A DNA stretch of 64,000 nucleotides from UBA10649 sp963842725 (GTDB taxonomy: Bacteria > Actinomycetota > Actinomycetes > S36-B12): positions 1,054,001-1,118,000 of the forward strand of contig CAWJHN010000004.1 in the NCBI GenBank assembly GCA_963842725.1, in the 5' to 3' direction. The position numbers and the translations under genes are program-made. The notes under the pieces were generated by a model. That model did no database searches and had not been told where the DNA came from. It saw only the letters and a list, made by a program, of their open reading frames with translations. Shown here piece after piece: positions 59,851 through 64,000 of this stretch (within the stretch, counting starts at the first letter, position 1; each line of letters starts with the position of its first letter).

Positions 59851-60972
59851 ATGCGCGAGTACCTGCTCTGCCTGCTGGCCGCAGCGGCGGTCACCTACCT
59901 GCTGACCCCGCCGGTCAGAAGGCTGGCACTGCGGATCGGGGCGATGGCCGAGGTCCGTGATCGTGATGTTCATGACACCCCGACGCCGCGCCTGGGAGGG
60001 CTGGCGATGGTGGGCGGACTGCTCGCCGGGCTGCTGCTGGCGAGCAAGCTGCCCATGATGCGGTCGGTGTTCGCGGGGAGCAACACGGCCATCGCGCTGC
60101 TATCCGGCGTCGCGATCATCGTTGCCCTCGGCGTCATCGACGACAAGTGGGGGCTCGACGCGCCCACCAAGCTGGCCGGACAGGTCCTCGCTGCCGGCGT
60201 GATGGCCTTCCAGGGCATCGCCATCATCTGGCTCCCGATCGGCGGCACGTTCGTGCTGGACCCCCTCACCAGCGTCCTGTTCACCGTCATCATCGTCCTG
60301 GTAAGCATCAACGCCATCAACTTCGTCGACGGTCTCGACGGGCTGGCGGCCGGCATCGTGGCGGTGGCGGCGGGCGCGTTCTTCGCCTACTCCTACCTGC
60401 TGTCCGTGGAGTTGGGGTTCGAGCGAGCCACGGTCGCGACGCTGGTCTCCGTCCTCCTGGTGGGGATGTGCCTGGGGTTCCTCCCGAACAACTTCTACCC
60501 GGCCCGGATCTTCATGGGCGACACCGGGTCGATGACCCTGGGACTCCTGCTCGCGGCCGGCACGATCACCCTTTCCGGACAGGTCGATCCGACCGCGGTG
60601 GGGCGCGGCACCCTGCTGCCGACGCTGCTGCCGGTCCTGCTGCCCGTCGCGGTCCTCGCGGTGCCGCTCATCGACCTTGCCCTGGCCGTGATCCGGCGCA
60701 CGAGAGCGGGCCGCAACCCCTTCGCGCCGGACAAGCAGCACCTGCATCACCGCCTGCTCGAGATGGGGCACTCGCAGGTGCGTGCCGTGCTCCTGATGTA
60801 CGCATGGACGGCCCTCGTCGCCGGCACCGCCGTCGCGGTGGCGTTCGTCCCCGTCGGATACGCGGCGATCGGCTTCCTGATCGGGCTCGGGCTGATGGTG
60901 TTCGCCGTGCGCCGCCCAGGACGGCAGCCGGACGTCAACGTGCGGACCCTGCACACCGGCACCGGAGGCTGA
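59851..60972 (+). CDS. wecA: Undecaprenyl/decaprenyl-phosphate GlcNAc-1-phosphate transferase (WecA-like)
   Basis: A 373-residue MraY/WecA-family membrane enzyme with about ten or eleven helices. Markers: RDVHDTPTPRLGGLAMVGG, the Mg-binding LGVIDDKWGLDAPTKLAGQ, INAINFVDGLDGLAAGI, FYPARIFMGDTGSM and the His-rich APDKQHLHHRLLEMG of the WecA/TagO group. It loads sugar-1-phosphate onto the polyprenyl carrier to begin a wall polymer. It takes the position of mycobacterial rfe/wecA ahead of the ATP synthase genes. Confidence 0.93.
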   Translation: MREYLLCLLAAAAVTYLLTPPVRRLALRIGAMAEVRDRDVHDTPTPRLGGLAMVGGLLAGLLLASKLPMMRSVFAGSNTAIALLSGVAIIVALGVIDDKWGLDAPTKLAGQVLAAGVMAFQGIAIIWLPIGGTFVLDPLTSVLFTVIIVLVSINAINFVDGLDGLAAGIVAVAAGAFFAYSYLLSVELGFERATVATLVSVLLVGMCLGFLPNNFYPARIFMGDTGSMTLGLLLAAGTITLSGQVDPTAVGRGTLLPTLLPVLLPVAVLAVPLIDLALAVIRRTRAGRNPFAPDKQHLHHRLLEMGHSQVRAVLLMYAWTALVAGTAVAVAFVPVGYAAIGFLIGLGLMVFAVRRPGRQPDVNVRTLHTGTGG

Positions 60973-61020
60973 TCGCCGGTCGTCGTGAGGAATGACACGC
61001 CAGCCGGGGCGGAATCACGT

Positions 61021-61050
61021 TTGGGCATGGGCTGCGCCGTGCGATACCGT
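61021..61050 (+). promoter_or_regulatory. Promoter of the ATP synthase operon
   Basis: TTGGGC (61021-61026), 18 bases, TACCGT (61045-61050), then six bases and GTG at 61057. The transcript would begin at or next to the start codon. Confidence 0.5.
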
Positions 61051-61056
61051 CCGTGC

Positions 61057-61461
61057 GTGCCGTCCATCGACTCGCTGGTCCTTCGTCGGGCCGGCTCGAT
61101 CACCCTCGCGGTGGGCGTCATCTGCACGATCGTGGGCGGCATCGTCGCGGGCACCCCCGGTCTCATCGGCGGGGCCCTGGGCACCGTCATCGTGCTCGTC
61201 TTCTTCAGCGTCGGGCAGGCCGTCCTCGGGGCCGTGCTCAAGAACAACCCGCAGAACGCGATGCTGGTGGCGATGACCCTCTACCTGGTCAAGATCGGCG
61301 TGCTCCTGGTCCTGCTCCTCGTCCTCCAGGACGCGACCTTCTTCGCGCCCAGGGTCTTCGCCGCGACCATCGTCATGTGCACCCTCGCGTGGACGTTCGT
61401 GGAGGTGTGGGTGTTCTCCCGCACCAAGGTGCTGTACGTGGAGCCGGAGGGTCATAAGTGA
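61057..61461 (+). CDS. atpI: ATP synthase-associated membrane protein AtpI-like
   Basis: A 134-residue protein with four helices (RAGSITLAVGVICTIVGGIV, GGALGTVIVLVFFSVGQAVL, AMLVAMTLYLVKIGVLLVLL, FAATIVMCTLAWTFVEVWVF). Such proteins stand directly upstream of atpB in actinobacteria and resemble UncI/AtpI, thought to help c-ring assembly or ion supply. The GTG at 61057 is supported by its promoter spacing; an ATG at 61027 would overlap the promoter. GTGA overlap with the next gene. Confidence 0.78.
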   Translation: MPSIDSLVLRRAGSITLAVGVICTIVGGIVAGTPGLIGGALGTVIVLVFFSVGQAVLGAVLKNNPQNAMLVAMTLYLVKIGVLLVLLLVLQDATFFAPRVFAATIVMCTLAWTFVEVWVFSRTKVLYVEPEGHK

Positions 61462-61766
61462 GCGCCCCCGGAGCGTCCGGCACCGGCTCCGGCTGGTACC
61501 GTTCGGGCGCGCGGAGGCGGACCGTCTCGATGGACGACTCCAGGAGGATGTCCAACTCCGCGTGGGTCAACAGCAGTCGCCTGATGGCGGGGCTGATCCT
61601 GTACACCGGCCTTGGCTGGCTGGTGTCACGGTGGGTCGGGCATCAGGCATTGCTGATGGCGATCGGCGCGATGGTGGGACTCGGACTGTCGTACTACCTG
61701 ATGTTCACGAGCCTTGCGCATGAGGCTCGCGAGGACGAGGAACGGCAGGAGCGGGACGCGCAATGA
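61458..61766 (+). CDS. AtpZ/AtpI family membrane protein
   Basis: A 102-residue protein with a soluble Ser/Arg-rich N-terminus (~40 residues), two helices (LMAGLILYTGLGWLVSRWVG and ALLMAIGAMVGLGLSYYLMF) and a charged C-terminal tail. The pattern of two helices with a short loop is that of AtpZ, which with AtpI can form a small ion channel serving the ATP synthase. So the operon carries two such accessory proteins. Starts by GTGA overlap. Confidence 0.7.
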   Translation: MSAPGASGTGSGWYRSGARRRTVSMDDSRRMSNSAWVNSSRLMAGLILYTGLGWLVSRWVGHQALLMAIGAMVGLGLSYYLMFTSLAHEAREDEERQERDAQ

Positions 61767-61808
61767 CGCAACGCACGGGCAGGGTGGTTCGGGGCATGGA
61801 GGAGCCTG

Positions 61809-62636
61809 GTGTCAGCTGACGTAATCGTCGCCTCGGGCGGCTTGGACTGCCATCTCATGTCCGGCTGCGGCTTTCCCGCGCCGGGTGCTGAGATCTTCCA
61901 GTTCGAGGCCGTGCTCACCTTCACCATCGGCAGCCTCGAGTTCAACATCTCGAAGATCACCATCCTGCTCTTCCTGTGCGTGATCCTGATCCTCGGCTTC
62001 TTCATCTACGCCTTCCGCAGCCCGAAGCTCGTCCCCAAGGGCGCGCAGAACGTCGGGGAGATGGGCTACCTGTTCATCCGCGACGGCATCGCGCGCGACA
62101 CGATCGGCAAGGACGGCGACAAGTTCGTCCCCTTCCTGTTCTCCTTCTTCTTCCTGGTGTGGCTCTCGAACTTCATGGGGATCGTGCCGTTCGCGCAGAT
62201 CCCCGTGACCTCGATCTTCGCGATCCCGGTCGCCTTCGCCATCATCGTGTACATCACCTGGGTGCCGATCGGCATCTACAAGCAGGGTCTCGGCGGCTTC
62301 TTCAAGAACATGATGTTCCCGCCCGGCGTGCCCAAGGTGATGTACGTGCTGCTCGCTCCGCTCGAGCTGCTGTCGAACCTCATCGTCCGTCCCGCCACGC
62401 ACGCCATCCGTCTGTTCGCCAACATGTTCGCCGGACACCTGCTGATCGCGACCTTCAGCGTGGCGGCGTTCTACCTGCTCAGCGCCAGCCTCATCGGCAT
62501 CCTGGGCTCGGCCGCCTCGTTCACGGTCGCCGTGGCCCTGACCGGCTTCGAGGCGCTCATCCAGGCCCTGCAGGCGTACATCTTCACCCTCCTCGCCGCC
62601 GTCTACATCGGCGGAGCGCTTCATGCCGAGCACTGA
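61809..62636 (+). CDS. atpB: ATP synthase F0 subunit a
   Basis: A 275-residue membrane subunit. The essential arginine lies in NLIVRPATHAIRLFANMFAG, followed by the conserved HLLIATFS and ALIQALQAYIFTLLAAVYIG with the Gln partner. Proton half-channels are formed with the c-ring. The GTG start follows GGAGCC; the N-terminus is cysteine-containing (LDCHLMSGCGF), which is unusual. Confidence 0.95.
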   Translation: MSADVIVASGGLDCHLMSGCGFPAPGAEIFQFEAVLTFTIGSLEFNISKITILLFLCVILILGFFIYAFRSPKLVPKGAQNVGEMGYLFIRDGIARDTIGKDGDKFVPFLFSFFFLVWLSNFMGIVPFAQIPVTSIFAIPVAFAIIVYITWVPIGIYKQGLGGFFKNMMFPPGVPKVMYVLLAPLELLSNLIVRPATHAIRLFANMFAGHLLIATFSVAAFYLLSASLIGILGSAASFTVAVALTGFEALIQALQAYIFTLLAAVYIGGALHAEH

Positions 62637-62734
62637 TCGGCACGCCGACCATTGAGCCGCACGACCACAACTACATAACCCACAGGACCCGGACCGGCGG
62701 AACGACCGCTGGCCAGGAAAGTAAAGGAAACGAC

Positions 62735-62962
62735 ATGTCGCTTCTCGCGGAAGTCACCGGATCGCTCGGCTCGATCGGCTACGGCCTCGCAGCCATCGGC
62801 CCCGGTGTCGGCATCGGCATCATCTTCGGTCAGGGCGTGCAGGCAATCGCGCGTCAGCCCGAGGCCTACGGCGTGATTCGCCAGAACATGATCCTGGGCT
62901 TCGCCCTGGCAGAGGCGCTGGCTCTCATCGGCTTCGTCGCCCCCTTCGTCTTCGGTGTGTGA
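62735..62962 (+). CDS. atpE: ATP synthase F0 subunit c
   Basis: A 75-residue hairpin of two helices: IGYGLAAIGPGVGIGIIFGQ, the polar loop ARQPEA, and ILGFALAEALALIGFVAPFVF with the proton-binding Glu60. The absence of the sodium-site Gln/Ser-Thr set suggests a proton-driven ring. AAAGGAAA precedes the ATG by five bases, a strong site that fits the high copy number of c in the complex. Confidence 0.97.
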   Translation: MSLLAEVTGSLGSIGYGLAAIGPGVGIGIIFGQGVQAIARQPEAYGVIRQNMILGFALAEALALIGFVAPFVFGV

Positions 62963-63009
62963 TCCTCACCGTCCATCCGTTCCGGGCTTGATCTGGGAAG
63001 GTCACCGTC

Positions 63010-63579
63010 GTGATTAACGTCATTGCCGCAGTGAGCTCTGTGGTCGTCGCCTCGGGCGAGGGGACAGAGGAAATGCCCTCCGTCCTCGCCGTGCCGATCG
63101 ACGAGCTGATCATCGGCATCATCGCTTTCCTCATCGTGTTCGGCGGGCTGTCGAAGCTGGCGCTGCCCAACATCAAGAGGACCCTCGCCGAGCGGACCAA
63201 TGCGATCGAGGGCGGCATCCAGCGCGCCGCCGCTGCGGAGTCCGAGGCCCACGATCTCCTCGAGCAGTACCGAGCGCAGCTTGCTCAGGCTCGCGAGGAG
63301 GCATCGGCCATCCGGACGCAGGCCCAGGCCGAGCGCTCCGCCATGATCGAAGAGGCCCGAAACGAGGCTCGGCAGGCGGCCCTGCAGGTGACGGCGGCCG
63401 CCGAGACCCAGCTGGCCGCAGATCGTTCGCAGGCCACTGCTGCGCTCACCCGCGAGGTCGGCGAGCTCGCCGTCACGCTGGCGGGCAAGGTGGTCGGGCA
63501 GTCCCTCACCGATGACGCGCGCATCCGTGCCACGGTCGACGAGTTCCTCGATGACCTCGAGCGGCAGGCGGCCGGCTGA
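63010..63579 (+). CDS. atpF: ATP synthase F0 subunit b
   Basis: A 189-residue protein: one membrane helix (LIIGIIAFLIVFGGLSKLAL, about 35-54) and a long charged coiled coil (LAERTNAIEGGIQRAAAAES to the end) that forms the outer stalk. About 30 residues precede the helix, typical for actinobacteria. GTG start. The stop overlaps the next ATG (TGATG). Confidence 0.95.
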   Translation: MINVIAAVSSVVVASGEGTEEMPSVLAVPIDELIIGIIAFLIVFGGLSKLALPNIKRTLAERTNAIEGGIQRAAAAESEAHDLLEQYRAQLAQAREEASAIRTQAQAERSAMIEEARNEARQAALQVTAAAETQLAADRSQATAALTREVGELAVTLAGKVVGQSLTDDARIRATVDEFLDDLERQAAG

Positions 63580-64000
63580 TGCTCGGATCCAGCCGCGACA
63601 GTCTGGCGGCCTGTGAGGAGGGCCTCGATGCCCGACGGCAGGACGCGGGCTTCGGCGCGCTTCCTGGCGAGCTCTTCTCGGTCGCCGGCCTGCTCGCGCA
63701 GGAGGGCCAGCTGCGCACGATGCTGGCGGACTCGGGGCAGCCGGCCTCCATCCGCGAGGGCCTCGCACGCCAGATCTTCGGCGAGCGCGTCAGCAGCCTC
63801 GCGGTCGACATCCTCCTCATGGTCGTAGACCGGCGCTGGTCGTCGGACCTCGACCTGGTGCTGGCGCTCGAGCAGCTGGCGGACCAGGCGGCCTTCACGG
63901 TCGCCGAGGCCGACGGGTCGCTCGACACGACCGAGGAGGAGCTGTTCCTCTTCGGCAGGGCCCTTGACTCGTCGCCGGCGCTGCAGATGGCGCTGACGGA
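63579..64000 (+). CDS. atpH: ATP synthase F1 subunit delta, 3' partial
   Basis: The ATG overlaps the atpF stop. The 140 visible residues (MLGSSRDSLAACEEGLDARR, ELFSVAGLLAQEGQLRTMLA, SLAVDILLMVVDRRWSSDLD) fit the N-terminal six-helix domain of the delta subunit that caps F1. The gene runs past the right edge of the window, as do the expected atpAGDC genes. Confidence 0.92.
   Translation, partial: MLGSSRDSLAACEEGLDARRQDAGFGALPGELFSVAGLLAQEGQLRTMLADSGQPASIREGLARQIFGERVSSLAVDILLMVVDRRWSSDLDLVLALEQLADQAAFTVAEADGSLDTTEEELFLFGRALDSSPALQMALT

Overview
The window is a high-GC, gene-dense stretch of an actinobacterial (Actinomycetes) chromosome. Lineage markers are a WhiB1-type iron-sulfur regulator, a mycobacterial-type fused 2-oxoglutarate metabolism enzyme (Kgd) with its DUF6104 partner, a SigF/anti-sigma pair, nickel superoxide dismutase with its SodX protease, Rho with a long RGD-rich insertion, and the order argS-lysA-hom-thrC-thrB-rho-rpmE-prfA-prmC-sua5-(glyA)-wecA-atpI-atpBEFH, which matches the arrangement in Mycobacterium and Streptomyces. 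The genus cannot be fixed from this sequence.

Layout. 1-3670: a tight operon of a YtcJ-like amidohydrolase (cut by the window edge), a fused urease gamma-beta homologue and a divergent urease alpha homologue. 3713-9284: PdtaS-like histidine kinase, WhiB1, diacylglycerol kinase-like lipid kinase, small membrane proteins, and a GNAT/anti-sigma/SigF operon. 9343-13595: TetR regulator with glycosyltransferase, NiSOD and SodX, a DUF3291 protein, a quinone-oxidoreductase-like enzyme. 13626-23125: DUF6104 and Kgd, an SDR, an ABC exporter, a sugar MFS transporter, an L,D-transpeptidase. 23178-33495: sbcDC, thioesterase, an integral-membrane alpha/beta-hydrolase, lytic transglycosylase, DUF697-like GTPase, an Ala-rich anchored protein, a PAC2 protein. 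33532-35129: a frameshifted exported TAP-type hydrolase. 35248-39805: a complete oleA-oleBC-oleD long-chain olefin operon. 39876-40190: an unassigned stretch that looks like a structured RNA. 40239-45530: meta-cleavage-type hydrolase, lipoprotein, tgt and the queuosine-precursor transporter yhhQ with an upstream small ORF, tRNA-Arg(CCG), YihY protein, cold-shock protein. 45804-64000: argS, lysA, aquaporin, hom-thrC-thrB, rho, rpmE, prfA-prmC-sua5, glyA, wecA and the start of the ATP synthase operon (cut in atpH).

Two features run through the whole window. First, many genes start exactly six bases after a TAnnnT-like -10 box and have no Shine-Dalgarno sequence, which indicates leaderless transcription; this rule was used to choose several starts. 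Second, three genes (thrC, the TAP hydrolase and probably the membrane alpha/beta-hydrolase) carry single frameshifts; because thrC sits in an otherwise intact threonine operon, sequencing or assembly error is a serious alternative to real gene decay.

The points most worth following up are the urease-like operon with no accessory genes in view, the candidate structured RNA after oleD, the leader ORF coupled to yhhQ, the 12 x 18-bp minisatellite inside rho, and the frameshifts.
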